From Xanthobacteraceae bacterium (GTDB lineage Bacteria > Pseudomonadota > Alphaproteobacteria > Rhizobiales > Xanthobacteraceae): a DNA stretch of 64,000 nt. The notes under the pieces are model-generated. The model had not been told where the DNA came from. It made no database searches and saw only the letters and a list, made by a program, of their open reading frames with translations. Made by a program: the position numbers and the translations under genes. The number at the start of each line of letters is the position of its first letter. Within the stretch, counting starts at the first letter, position 1. Shown piece after piece: positions 33,965-42,786 of this stretch. The stretch is from NCBI GenBank assembly GCA_019454205.1, contig CP075369.1:1798001-1862000 (forward strand), read 5' to 3'.

Positions 33965-34849
33965 TTATTCGGGTAGCTGCGCCAGAAAATCGGCGATAGC
34001 CGCCGAAAAAACGTCGTTGCGGTCGCCCGCCACCATGTGCCGGGCACCCGCCACATCGACGAATTTGGCGTGCGGAGCGAGCGCGAGAAACTCTTTCGCG
34101 TGTTCTTCCTTGACCAGTTCGGAAGACCCGCCGCGTACCAGCAACGCGGGAATGCGAAGGTGGCGCACCGCCTCCACCCGCTCCTCTTCATAGAGGTGGC
34201 GTTCGTGGCTGATCGGATGCGGGCCGTCGAAGAAACGCGGGTCCCAGTGCCAGTACCAGCGGCCATCGCGCTGCCGCAGGTTCTTGCGCAGCCCTTCGTT
34301 GGAAGCCGGACGCGGCCGGTGCGGCAGGTACTGCGCGACCACGTCCGCCGCTTCCTCAATGCTCGCGAAGCCCTCGAACGCGCGCCCGCGCATGAAGTCG
34401 CGGATCTTGGAGGCACCCTGCGGATCGAACCGCGGCGTCACGTCGACCAGCACCAGCGCCGCGAAGTTCGGCGCGCGCTTTTCGTTGAAGGCGAAACCTT
34501 CCGCCAGCATCCCGGCCATGCCGCCGAGCGATGCGCCGACCAGCACCGGCGGCGCGCCGAAGCGCTTGGTCAATTCCGCCGCGACGGCAATCGCATCGCG
34601 CGCGAAATCAGGCGCGGTGTACGCCCCGCTTTCCACCCATTCGCTGTCGCCATGTCCGCGCTGGTCGAGTACCAGCGCGCTCCAACCGGCTTTCGCGAGT
34701 TCCTGCGCCGTACCGGCGAAGGCATGGCGCGTCTGCCCGCCGCCGTGCAGCAGCAGCACCGCGCGCGGACCCTTGCCGTAAAAATCTCCGACAAGCTTGT
34801 TGCCGCTCGATCCGGTGAAGGTTTCGGTACGCGGCGCGCGTTCCAGCAT
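33965..34849 (-). CDS. Alpha/beta hydrolase
   Basis: A 294-residue alpha/beta-hydrolase. AVLLLHGGGQTRHAFAG is the oxyanion region, VLVGASLGGMAGML supplies the Ser nucleophile (GxSxG) and AGARHMVAGDRNDVF the His. The cap region (about 130-215) is rich in Arg and Tyr/Trp. The start ATG overlaps the stop of the upstream hydrolase (TGATG), so the two are translationally coupled. The substrate is unknown. Confidence 0.88.
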   Translation of the reverse strand: MLERAPRTETFTGSSGNKLVGDFYGKGPRAVLLLHGGGQTRHAFAGTAQELAKAGWSALVLDQRGHGDSEWVESGAYTAPDFARDAIAVAAELTKRFGAPPVLVGASLGGMAGMLAEGFAFNEKRAPNFAALVLVDVTPRFDPQGASKIRDFMRGRAFEGFASIEEAADVVAQYLPHRPRPASNEGLRKNLRQRDGRWYWHWDPRFFDGPHPISHERHLYEEERVEAVRHLRIPALLVRGGSSELVKEEHAKEFLALAPHAKFVDVAGARHMVAGDRNDVFSAAIADFLAQLPE

Positions 34850-35601
34850 CACGGGCGTTCCCTGAGAAAGTCGATGACAGCCTGCTTGAACTTCGCGTCG
34901 CCCACCGTGCGCATGTGATCGCGGTCGGGCAGCGAAACGAACTTCGCATTCGGGATCAGCTTGGCCAGGTCCTCGCCGGAGCCGGAGATATCGTCCTTCG
35001 TCCCCACCACGATCAGAACCGGGACAGGGATCGCAGCCGCCGCGGCCAAATCAACGGTGCGCTCGTTGGATCGCGACAGCGCGGCGAGCGCCTTCAGGTC
35101 GGCGCCGCTCTGTTCGGCGAACTTGCGGAACCGCAGCGCAACCGGATTGGTAATTCCTTCCGCGCTTTCTGCTTCCATTGCCTCGGCGATTTCCGTGTTC
35201 GCAGGCGCGACCCGCACCAGCGTCATGCCCATGCCGCCCAGCGTGGCCGAGCGTACCCGCGACGGGAAATGCGACGCGGCATAGGCGGAGATGCGCGCAC
35301 CCATCGAGTAGCCGACCAGATCGGCCTTCTCGATCTGCAGATGGTCGAGCAGCGCGATCACGTCGTCCGCCATCTCGGCGATGGAGTAGCGCGCGGTGTC
35401 GTAATGCTTGGTCGAAGCGCCGTGGCCGCGGTTGTCGAGCGCGATCACGCGGTACCCGGCATCCTTCAGCGGCTTGAACCAGCCCGGATAGACCCAGTTG
35501 GTTTCCTTGCTGGACGCGAAGCCGTGCACCAGCACGACCGGATCGCCCGAGCCTTCGTCGAGATACGCGATCTCGGTGCCGTTATGTGTGAAGCTGACCA
35601 T
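34849..35601 (-). CDS. Alpha/beta hydrolase
   Basis: A 250-residue alpha/beta hydrolase: VVLVHGFASSKETNWVYPGW, GYRVIALDNRGHGAS, VGYSMGARISAYAA with the nucleophile Ser, GTKDDISGSGEDLAK with the acid, and LPDRDHMRTVG with the His. It is the first gene of a two-gene unit; its TGA overlaps the ATG of the next hydrolase by one base. It is similar in design to its neighbour but lacks the large cap. Confidence 0.9.
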   Translation of the reverse strand: MVSFTHNGTEIAYLDEGSGDPVVLVHGFASSKETNWVYPGWFKPLKDAGYRVIALDNRGHGASTKHYDTARYSIAEMADDVIALLDHLQIEKADLVGYSMGARISAYAASHFPSRVRSATLGGMGMTLVRVAPANTEIAEAMEAESAEGITNPVALRFRKFAEQSGADLKALAALSRSNERTVDLAAAAAIPVPVLIVVGTKDDISGSGEDLAKLIPNAKFVSLPDRDHMRTVGDAKFKQAVIDFLRERP

Positions 35602-35697
35602 CGGGGCGATGGTCTAGCGGCGCAAAACCGGATTCGCCAGCGCAAAGCCATGCATGGACGGCATGACGCTACGACGCGCTATGGATTTTTAGGATAA

Positions 35698-36753
35698 TCA
35701 GCCCGCGCTGGGCGTCGGACGGACGCGGAACGGCTCCAGCAGATAGCGCACGAAGCCACCAAGCCATCCGCGCCGCGGGGCGGCGGCTGGTTTCAGCCAG
35801 CGGCCCGGCCACATCCAGCGCAGCACGGCGGCGATGAAGCTCACCACCGCGACCACGAAGAAGAACAGGCTGCTCGCGGCGCCGATCATCCAGCCGGCGA
35901 TGGCGAGCGCGCCGACGCCTACCGCAACTGCGCCGCGCCCCAGCCGCTTGAAGATCGCGAGCGTCGCACTGCCCTTCTTCTCGGCCAGCACGCCCGCACG
36001 GGCGAGATCGGTGACGTTGTCGGCGCTCTTCAAGCCTTCCAGCGCCGCGCGCGTGCCGCCCTTGCGCTGGACTTTCGCGATGTCGGCAAGCGCTCCGGCG
36101 ACCTTCGTCTTGCCGCCGGTTTTCAGCAGTGTGACGAAATTGTCTGCGAGCTTGCCGCTGATCTTTCCGGTACGGCGCGCGACTTTCAGGAGCGTCGAGC
36201 CGACGCGCGCGGGCGCAGCCGCGCCGAACGAGAAATAGGTGCCTGCGGTCGCGACCAGTCCCGCGCCCGCAAGGCCCATGATGAGCGGATCGGATTCGAC
36301 GCCGCGCACCCAGCGCGAGCCTTCGCGCACGAGGTCGCGCACGTCGCCGTAGATCATGAAATCGCCGGTAGTGGCACCGGCGAAACCCGCGCCGTCTTTT
36401 GGTTCGCCGTACAGGAAGCCGCTAACGAAACTCGACAGGTTGCGCTTGGTACTCGCCGCCAGCGAGTTCGCGGCTTCGACTTTCGCGGCCAGTTCCTTCG
36501 GCAATTCGATTTTGCGGTCGGCAGCGAGCGCCGCAAAGCTGTTGGCAAGTTCCGCGTCGTCCGCTTTGAGCGCCGCCTCGATCTCGGTGACTGCCATGTC
36601 GCGGTCGAAGCCGCGCAGGCGCAGATCGGCGAGCGCCGCCGGGTCGCGCGAGGCGATGGCGAGTTCCGTCATACGCCAGCCTTCCGGCAGCGAATAAATC
36701 GCCGCGCCGGCAAGCGCACAGACGATGACGAGACGGACCAGAATGCCTTTCAT
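35698..36753 (-). CDS. Membrane protein of unknown function
   Basis: A 351-residue protein with an N-terminal membrane anchor (ILVRLVIVCALAGAAIYSL), a soluble helical stretch of about 100 residues rich in Ala/Glu/Lys, hydrophobic segments near 170-195 and 275-325 (the last is GWMIGAASSLFFFVVAVVSF and beyond), and a basic Pro-rich C-terminus. No enzymatic motif was recognised. ATG 36753 is favoured because the anchor begins there. Downstream of the crotonase gene, same direction, 63 bases apart. Confidence 0.6.
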   Translation of the reverse strand: MKGILVRLVIVCALAGAAIYSLPEGWRMTELAIASRDPAALADLRLRGFDRDMAVTEIEAALKADDAELANSFAALAADRKIELPKELAAKVEAANSLAASTKRNLSSFVSGFLYGEPKDGAGFAGATTGDFMIYGDVRDLVREGSRWVRGVESDPLIMGLAGAGLVATAGTYFSFGAAAPARVGSTLLKVARRTGKISGKLADNFVTLLKTGGKTKVAGALADIAKVQRKGGTRAALEGLKSADNVTDLARAGVLAEKKGSATLAIFKRLGRGAVAVGVGALAIAGWMIGAASSLFFFVVAVVSFIAAVLRWMWPGRWLKPAAAPRRGWLGGFVRYLLEPFRVRPTPSAG

Positions 36754-36816
36754 GCTGCCGCATATGCGTTGCGATTGCGGCAAAGCCAAGGGGCGTGCCC
36801 TCCCTCTTTAAGCGCC

Positions 36817-37674
36817 TCAGTCGGCGCGGTTAATGGGCTTGTCCGCGGTCCAGTCGTAGGTGCCGAGGTCGCGCTCGCGCACCGCCTGTTTCCAGCCCAC
36901 CGTTTCCGCCCGGCGCTTGAACGCCATACCTTCCGGCGAATGGCGGGTGATGCCGTCGAACAGTGTCGCGAACATCTGGGTCGTGCGCAGGCCCATGTTC
37001 TCGTAGGCCTGACTGATCATCAGCTTCTGCATCATGAGCTGATTGACCGGGACGGAAGCCAGCCGCTCCGCGAAGCGCTCGACCTCGCCGTCCAGTTCCG
37101 CTGCCGGAACCGCCTTCAGCACCAGCCCCATCCGCTCCGCCTCGCGGCCATCCACTTTGTCGCCGGTGAACAGCATGCGCTTCGCGCGCTCGACGCCGAG
37201 CCGGTACACCCACATCGCCGTGGTCGGGCAACCCCAGACCCGTGCCGGCATGTATCCGATCTGCGCATCCTCGCTCATGATCACGAAGTCGGAGCAGAGC
37301 GCGATGTCGGAGCCGCCCGCTACCGCGAAGCCGTGCACCTTGCAGATCACCGGACGATACGAGCGGAACAGGCTCATGAATTTTTCGGTGAACCCCATCA
37401 TGAGCGCATAGTCCTTCATCGGGTCCCATGGCATTTCCTGCACGCCTGGATTGCTGCCGCCCGCTTCGGCGAACAGCGAAAGGTCGTAGCCCGCGCAGAA
37501 CGCCTTGCCCGCGCCGGAGAGCACGATCACGTGCACCTTCGAGTCGGCATTGGCCTTCTCCACCGCTGCCGCCAGTTCGCCCGGCAATTCCATGTCGATG
37601 GCGTTCATCGCCTCCGGACGGTTCAGCGTCACGCGCGCGATGCGGCCGTCTTTTTCATAGGTAACGCGCGGCAT
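36817..37674 (-). CDS. Enoyl-CoA hydratase family protein
   Basis: A 285-residue crotonase: VTLNRPEAMNAIDMELPGEL, GAGKAFCAGYDLSLFAEAGG (oxyanion loop), VHGFAVAGGSDIALCSDFVI and IGYMPARVWGCPTTAMW. The position of the usual second catalytic Glu is replaced by the RVWGCP segment, so the reaction may not be simple hydration. GGAGGACC precedes the ATG. Distinct from the other crotonase at 32948, sharing only the fold. Confidence 0.87.
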   Translation of the reverse strand: MPRVTYEKDGRIARVTLNRPEAMNAIDMELPGELAAAVEKANADSKVHVIVLSGAGKAFCAGYDLSLFAEAGGSNPGVQEMPWDPMKDYALMMGFTEKFMSLFRSYRPVICKVHGFAVAGGSDIALCSDFVIMSEDAQIGYMPARVWGCPTTAMWVYRLGVERAKRMLFTGDKVDGREAERMGLVLKAVPAAELDGEVERFAERLASVPVNQLMMQKLMISQAYENMGLRTTQMFATLFDGITRHSPEGMAFKRRAETVGWKQAVRERDLGTYDWTADKPINRAD

Positions 37675-37759
37675 TTTGGTCCTCCACTCAGCCGCTCCGG
37701 CGGCTTGTTTCGACGCGCATTATGCCGTTATGGTGCGCCCGCAAATCAAGGGCTTCGCC

Positions 37760-38008
37760 ATGGCCGACCAGGTCGTTCCCCACTTCCACAACGATGCCGG
37801 AATTCCCGTGATCGAAATCGGTGCGCACGAGTTCAAGTGCGTCGGCGCGCGCCCGCCCTACGATCACCCGCACGTCTATCTCGACATGGGTTCGGAACAC
37901 GAGATCATCTGCCCGTACTGCTCGACGCTCTACCGCTATAATCCGAAGCTCGCGGCGGGCACGTCCAACCCGCCGGAATGCGTCTATCGCGCGCCAGCCG
38001 CAGCGTAA
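37760..38008 (+). CDS. Zinc-finger (NDUFS6-like CHCC) protein
   Basis: An 82-residue protein with a CHCC zinc site: FKCVGARPPYDHPHVYLDMG and IICPYCSTLYRYNP. Alphaproteobacterial homologues resemble the mitochondrial complex I accessory subunit NDUFS6. AAGGG precedes ATG 37760; an upstream extension to 37676 would overlap the promoter. The gene is 15 bases before an FAD monooxygenase gene, with which it is probably co-transcribed. Confidence 0.87.
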   Translation: MADQVVPHFHNDAGIPVIEIGAHEFKCVGARPPYDHPHVYLDMGSEHEIICPYCSTLYRYNPKLAAGTSNPPECVYRAPAAA

Positions 38009-38023
38009 CGCAGGATCGCGCAA

Positions 38024-39199
38024 ATGGCGCGGTCACGAACCATCCTGATCGCCGGTGCCGGGATCGGCGGCCTTGCCACGGCACTCGCATTATCGAAAGC
38101 CGGATTCCGCTCGGTCCTGTTCGAGCGTGACGCGAAGCCGGACCCAGCCGGCGCCGGTATTCAACTCTCTCCCAACGCAACGCGCGCGCTGAACGAAATC
38201 GGCGCGCTCGCGCCGTTGATGAAGCGCGCCATCGAGCCGGAGTCGCTCGTCGTGTCCAACGGCATCAACCGCGCGCTGCTCGCGGAAATGCCGCTGAAAA
38301 GCGTGATGGCGGAAAAGTTCGGCTCGCCCTATCTCGTCTGCCTGCGGCCCGACCTGCACGAGACCCTGCTCTCGCTTGCCTCCGATCATGCCGACATAGA
38401 AATCCGCTACGGCATTTCGATCGGCGATTTTGCAATTCATAATCGCGGCATCACCGCGCTGGCGTACAAAGGTACGCAGGCGGAAGAGATCAACGGCCTC
38501 GCGCTGATCGGCGCGGACGGAATCCGCTCCCTCTCCCGCCTTCGCCTTGCGCCTGATGCAAAACCGGCCGCGAGCGGCTTTGCCGCGTGGCGCGCGCTGC
38601 TTCCCGCCGGCGCAATGCCGGACGATTGCCGCCGCAACGAAGTGCGCATCTGGCTAGGCCCCGGCGGGCATCTCGTTCATTATCCGGCAGGCGACGGCAG
38701 CCGGATCAATCTCGTCGCCGTCGCCCGCGATGCGCGCACCAGCGAATCCTGGGGCGAAGAATGTTCGCCAAGCGACATTCTTCCCTTCTTTGCGCACTGG
38801 AACGAAGAACCGCGCGCAGTGCTCGCACTCGCGAAACAGTTTCGCCGCTGGACGCTGAGCGACATCGACCCGATGACGGTCTGGACCGAAGGCCGTGCCA
38901 CCCTGCTCGGCGACGCCGCACACGCGATGATGCCGTTTCTCGCACAGGGTGCCGCCGCCACGCTGGAGGATGCCGCCGCGCTCGCGTCCACCATGTGCGA
39001 GCATGAGGACGTTGCCGTCGCGCTCCGCCGTTACGAAGGCGTCCGCATTGCGCGCGCAACGCGGATGCAACGCGAGGCGCGAAAGGCGGGACGCGCCTAC
39101 CACATTGGCTGGCCGTGGTGGCACGCACGCGACGCGGTGCTGCAACGTCTCGGCGGCGCGGGCTTGCTCAAACGAAATGAATGGATTTATCGCGGCTAA
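38024..39199 (+). CDS. FAD-dependent monooxygenase (salicylate/p-hydroxybenzoate hydroxylase type)
   Basis: A 391-residue class A flavoprotein monooxygenase. ILIAGAGIGGLATALALSKA is the dinucleotide-binding motif, ALIGADGIRSLSRL the second (DG) motif, and TLLGDAAHAMMPFLAQGAAA the flavin ribityl-binding GD motif; all three diagnostic elements are present. It hydroxylates an aromatic substrate with NAD(P)H and O2; the substrate is not known. GGATCGCG precedes the ATG. The next gene starts within about 60 bases. Confidence 0.88.
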   Translation: MARSRTILIAGAGIGGLATALALSKAGFRSVLFERDAKPDPAGAGIQLSPNATRALNEIGALAPLMKRAIEPESLVVSNGINRALLAEMPLKSVMAEKFGSPYLVCLRPDLHETLLSLASDHADIEIRYGISIGDFAIHNRGITALAYKGTQAEEINGLALIGADGIRSLSRLRLAPDAKPAASGFAAWRALLPAGAMPDDCRRNEVRIWLGPGGHLVHYPAGDGSRINLVAVARDARTSESWGEECSPSDILPFFAHWNEEPRAVLALAKQFRRWTLSDIDPMTVWTEGRATLLGDAAHAMMPFLAQGAAATLEDAAALASTMCEHEDVAVALRRYEGVRIARATRMQREARKAGRAYHIGWPWWHARDAVLQRLGGAGLLKRNEWIYRG

Positions 39200-39258
39200 G
39201 CGCGGAACGGACTGCGTACGTGCGGCGTTATGCAATGTTCGACAACCCCGGAACGAAA

Positions 39259-39735
39259 ATGGGCCGCACCCGAAGCAAAGCCGCAGCGAAACTGTCCGCC
39301 GTTTCCTTCCGCCCGCCTGATGGTTTCAGCGACCGGCTGGATACCTGGTTCACGGAATTCGCCCATAACACTTCCCGCTTTAGCGGCAGCCCGTGGGTAT
39401 TCACGCTGGCGGTGCTCACCGTTCTGGTATGGGCCATCAGCGGGCCGCTGTTCGGCTTTTCCGATACATGGCAACTCGTCATCAATACCGGCACTACGAT
39501 CGTTACCTTCCTGATGGTTTTCCTCATCCAGAACACGCAAAACCGCGACGCCCTCGCCGTGCAGGTCAAGCTCTCAGAACTCATCATCAAGATGCACGGT
39601 GCGCGCAACGACTTCGCGCAGATCGAGGATCTGACCGACAAGGAACTGGAGCAACTGCACGAGATCATCCGCCAGCGCGCTGGCTGCGATCCGGTTCGTC
39701 CCCGCAGCATGAAGAAATCAAGAACGAGGAAATAA
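39259..39735 (+). CDS. Low-affinity iron permease-family membrane protein
   Basis: A 158-residue protein with two clear hydrophobic segments: WVFTLAVLTVLVWAISGPLF and LVINTGTTIVTFLMVFLIQN, followed by NTQNRDALAVQVKLSELIIK, which matches the low-affinity iron permease family (PF04120). ATG 39259 has GGAACG ahead; ATG 39235 or 39181 are alternatives, the latter overlapping the monooxygenase stop. Iron transport is the family name; bacterial members are little tested. Confidence 0.82.
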   Translation: MGRTRSKAAAKLSAVSFRPPDGFSDRLDTWFTEFAHNTSRFSGSPWVFTLAVLTVLVWAISGPLFGFSDTWQLVINTGTTIVTFLMVFLIQNTQNRDALAVQVKLSELIIKMHGARNDFAQIEDLTDKELEQLHEIIRQRAGCDPVRPRSMKKSRTRK

Positions 39736-39826
39736 CCCTGGAAGCAAGGCAAGCGCACTTCCGCATCCTCGCTTGCCAGCCGCCCGCCTTCACCGGAAGA
39801 TGAAAGAAGAAAACCGGGAGCGAAAC

Positions 39827-40624
39827 ATGGCGGGCGATTTCGACGGCAAGATCGTGCTGGTTACTGGTTCTTCCACCGGTCTCGGCGCGGCTATCGCAAT
39901 CGGCGCTGCAAAGCGCGGGGCGAAAGCGGTGATCGTCAATTATGCGCGCAGTGCGAAGGAAGCGGAAGAAACCGCCGATACCTGCCGCTCGGCCGGTGCG
40001 GAGGTGGCCATCGTACAGGGTGACGTCAGCGAAGACGCCGACTGCAAAAAGATCGCGGAAGCGGCCACAAAATTCGGCCGCGTCGATGCGCTCGCAAACA
40101 ACGCCGGCATCACCAAGATGGCGCCGAACCACGCCGACCTGAATGCAATCTCGAAGGAAGATTTCTTCCGGCTCTACGCCGTGAATACCATCGGCCCGTT
40201 CCAGATGCTGCGGGCAACGCGCGCGCTGCTTGAAGCCGCCCCGCGGCCTAGCGTGCTGATGACATCGTCCATCGCAGCGGTAACAGGCGTCGGCTCGTCG
40301 GTCGCTTACGGCGCGAGCAAGGGCGCGCTCAACACCATGACGATCGCACTGGCCCGCGCGCTCGCACCGAAAATCCGCATCAACGCCATTTGCCCCGGCT
40401 TCATCGACACGCCGTGGTTCACGAAAACCATCGGCGATCAGGCGGCCGCCGCGCTGCGCGAGCGCGTAATCGCAAATTCGCCGCTGAAAGTCGCATCAAC
40501 CGCAGAGGATGTCGCCGACGCCGCGCTGTTCTTTTTGTCGGATGCTTCGCGCAACGTCACCGGCGAAACACTGCTGATCGATGCCGGGATGCATCTCGGC
40601 TTCTCGCCGCTAGTGGCCCGCTGA
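39827..40624 (+). CDS. Short-chain dehydrogenase/reductase
   Basis: A 265-residue classical SDR. VLVTGSSTGLGAAIA is the NAD(P)-binding glycine motif, ANNAGIT the NNAG strand, and SSIAAVTGVGSSVAYGASKG carries catalytic Ser, Tyr and Lys. The ending TGETLLIDAGMHLG is typical of FabG-like members. ATG 39827 has GGGAG upstream; the frame is open to 39773. It stops at the very edge of the convergent thioesterase gene, which begins at the next base. Confidence 0.9.
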   Translation: MAGDFDGKIVLVTGSSTGLGAAIAIGAAKRGAKAVIVNYARSAKEAEETADTCRSAGAEVAIVQGDVSEDADCKKIAEAATKFGRVDALANNAGITKMAPNHADLNAISKEDFFRLYAVNTIGPFQMLRATRALLEAAPRPSVLMTSSIAAVTGVGSSVAYGASKGALNTMTIALARALAPKIRINAICPGFIDTPWFTKTIGDQAAAALRERVIANSPLKVASTAEDVADAALFFLSDASRNVTGETLLIDAGMHLGFSPLVAR

Positions 40625-41455
40625 TTACTTTTTCCCGCCGGGCACAAACGCCTTGTCACGGAAATAGAGGATCTGCTGGCTGGTAGCGAGCAGTCTGCCG
40701 CCGCGCGACCAAAGCCACGCGGATTGGTCGGCGTAGCCGTTCGCGAAAATGCTCGCGTCGGCAACGCCAAGTACGAAGTCGTCTCCCACTTCCGCGAGAT
40801 CGGATTCGTCGCAATGGAAGTAGGTCGTCATGGAAACCGTGCCGACCTGAATCAGCCTTCCGAGCACATGAAACGGCCGCGCAAAAAACGCGTCGCTCAT
40901 ATTCATCAGCGACAAGAAATCCATTTTACGCGCCGGGTTGTCGCGCATCCACACTTCCGTGCGCGCACTTCCAAGCGGGGCATCTTCGTTCGGCCGCATC
41001 GCCGGGAATCCGCTGGCGAAGCGCATGTCGAAACGGCTGATCCACGCCAGCGGTGCGCTCGCCTTCGGCGGGTCGATTTTCTCCGGCGGCGGGACATCCG
41101 GCATCTTGCCGGACGTATGGAAGAAGCCTTCGGGCCGCGCGGCGAAAACCAGCGTCGCGGTGCTGACGATGTCCGCGCCCTGTTTCATCTCCACGGAAAA
41201 ATGCTGCGTCGAGCGGTTGGTACGCTTCTCGCTCACAAAAATCTCGAACGCCTCCTTCGCGACCGGCGCGCAATAATTGATGGTCATGGCGAGTGGCAGG
41301 TTCTGCCGCGCCGGATGTTCCATCGCGGCATGCAGCAGCGTCGCCGCTGTCGCGCCGCCGAACGGGCCGGTGAAATTCCAGTAGGCGTCGCTGGTCTTTC
41401 CGGAAACTTTGTCGCCGGATTTTTCCAGCGCGGTTGCCGCGTCCAACGGATGCAT
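40625..41455 (-). CDS. Acyl-CoA thioesterase (double hotdog)
   Basis: A 276-residue thioesterase of the TesB/4HBT_3 type with two hotdog halves: YWNFTGPFGGATAATLLHAA, TINYCAPVAKEAFEIFV, then DFLSLMNMSDAFFARPF and SAWLWSRGGRLLATSQQILYFRD (in two parts). It hydrolyses acyl-CoA thioesters of unknown chain length. ATG 41455 follows a GGGG stretch; an upstream in-frame ATG at 41527 was not used. It is convergent with the SDR gene. Confidence 0.87.
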   Translation of the reverse strand: MHPLDAATALEKSGDKVSGKTSDAYWNFTGPFGGATAATLLHAAMEHPARQNLPLAMTINYCAPVAKEAFEIFVSEKRTNRSTQHFSVEMKQGADIVSTATLVFAARPEGFFHTSGKMPDVPPPEKIDPPKASAPLAWISRFDMRFASGFPAMRPNEDAPLGSARTEVWMRDNPARKMDFLSLMNMSDAFFARPFHVLGRLIQVGTVSMTTYFHCDESDLAEVGDDFVLGVADASIFANGYADQSAWLWSRGGRLLATSQQILYFRDKAFVPGGKK

Positions 41456-41577
41456 CGAAAACCCCTGTTGCAACTTCGCAAACTGTGCGCGCAGCTTTCG
41501 CGCGCTTAGTCCGCGAAGTTCAACCAAACGCGAAAGCAGTGCAAGGGTGACGTGGCGTCAACCTGAAAGCACGGGCG

Positions 41578-42582
41578 TCAGTTTATCTCGACGACGACTT
41601 TACCCTTCGCTTTTCCAGCCTCCAGATAAGCCAGAGCTTCGGCAATCTGTTCGAGCGGGAATTTCCGGTCGAGGATAACTTTCATTTTTCCTTGCTCTAT
41701 CAAGCTACCCAGTTCCGCCAGTTCGCTGCCGCTTGGGTGCATGAACAGAAAGCGGTACTCGACATTAGCCGCTCTTGCGCGCGATCTCAGTTTATAGCTG
41801 GCAAGCCAGAACAAGGCCGCGAGCGAATAACCACGGCCGAGATCCTTGAGCGCGGTTTGCGGCTCCGGCAGCGCAGAAACCGAGACGATTTTCGCGCCAG
41901 CTTTCATGACCCCAAACATCTCGTTTAGTGTTTCGCCGCCAACCAGATCGAAACCGGCGTCGAATACCCGCCCGCTGTTCGATAATTTCTGCGAAGTGTA
42001 ATCGATCACGTCGTCAGCCCCGAGCGAACGAACCAGCGCATCGCCTCGTTTCGAGGCCGTGGTCGTAACATGCGCCCCGAGCCATTTCGCAATCTGGATC
42101 GCGAACGTGCCAACGCCACCGGCACCCGCCGTAATCAGCACCCTGCTCCCAGGCTTTAGCGAGAGTTCATCACGCAAGGCTTGCAGTGCGGTGAGTCCCG
42201 CCAACGGCACAGCGGCTGCGGTCGCAAAATCGAGTTGCGCAGGAATGAGCGCCGCGTGTTCTTCATCCACTATTGCCTGCTCGGCGAATGCACCGCCCAG
42301 ATCTTTCCTGAGCCGCGCGAAGATGCGATCACCTACGCGGAAACGTCTCACGCCATTGCCGACCGAAATCACTTCGCCCGCGACTTCGTTGCCGAGCACG
42401 AACGGAAGTTTCGGCCGGTAGATAACGCGCAGCTTGCCTTGCCGGAATTTGAAATCGACCGGATTGATCCCCGCAGCGCGAACGCGCACAAGAATTTCAT
42501 GTGGTCCCGGCACCGGCACGGGCACTTCGGTCAGTTGCGAACCTTCCGAACCGCCGTATCGGTTCATAACGTAGGCGCGCAT
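41578..42582 (-). CDS. NADP-dependent quinone oxidoreductase-like (MDR family)
   Basis: A 334-residue zinc-free medium-chain dehydrogenase. GINPVDFKFRQG and FVLGNEVAGEVISVG form the GroES-like domain, and VLITAGAGGVGTFAIQIAKW the Rossmann NADP-binding motif. Ligands of the catalytic zinc are absent, as in quinone oxidoreductases. GGGG precedes the ATG. The tRNA-Leu gene lies 20 bases upstream on the same strand. Confidence 0.9.
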   Translation of the reverse strand: MRAYVMNRYGGSEGSQLTEVPVPVPGPHEILVRVRAAGINPVDFKFRQGKLRVIYRPKLPFVLGNEVAGEVISVGNGVRRFRVGDRIFARLRKDLGGAFAEQAIVDEEHAALIPAQLDFATAAAVPLAGLTALQALRDELSLKPGSRVLITAGAGGVGTFAIQIAKWLGAHVTTTASKRGDALVRSLGADDVIDYTSQKLSNSGRVFDAGFDLVGGETLNEMFGVMKAGAKIVSVSALPEPQTALKDLGRGYSLAALFWLASYKLRSRARAANVEYRFLFMHPSGSELAELGSLIEQGKMKVILDRKFPLEQIAEALAYLEAGKAKGKVVVEIN

Positions 42583-42602
42583 GAATTCCCCGTTCGTAAC
42601 TA

Positions 42603-42690
42603 TGGTGCCGGCGCCCGGACTCGAACCGGGACAGAGGTTTCCCTCCGAGGGATTTTAAGTCCCTTGCGTCTACCATTCCGCCACGCCGGC
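42603..42690 (-). tRNA. tRNA-Leu (anticodon TAA)
   Basis: The minus strand folds as a type II tRNA with a long variable arm: acceptor GCCGGCG/CGCCGGC, D arm beginning TGGCGGAATGG, anticodon stem AGGGA/TCCCT around loop CTTAAAA (anticodon TAA), and T arm CCGGGTTCGAGTCCGG, quoted by its GTTCGAGTC core. CCA is encoded. It decodes UUA and, by wobble, UUG. Confidence 0.96.
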
Positions 42691-42786
42691 AACGGAGCGG
42701 AACATAGGCGCGGGCTGTGCCTGCTTGCAACCAAAGTGGGCAAGAACGCCGCTCGCACTCGGGGAAAAATCGCCTAATATCGGCGC

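Noticed and set aside
42603..42690. tRNA-Leu as an integration site of a genomic island
   Set aside because: No integrase, no duplicated tRNA 3' end and no change in gene type or composition around it.
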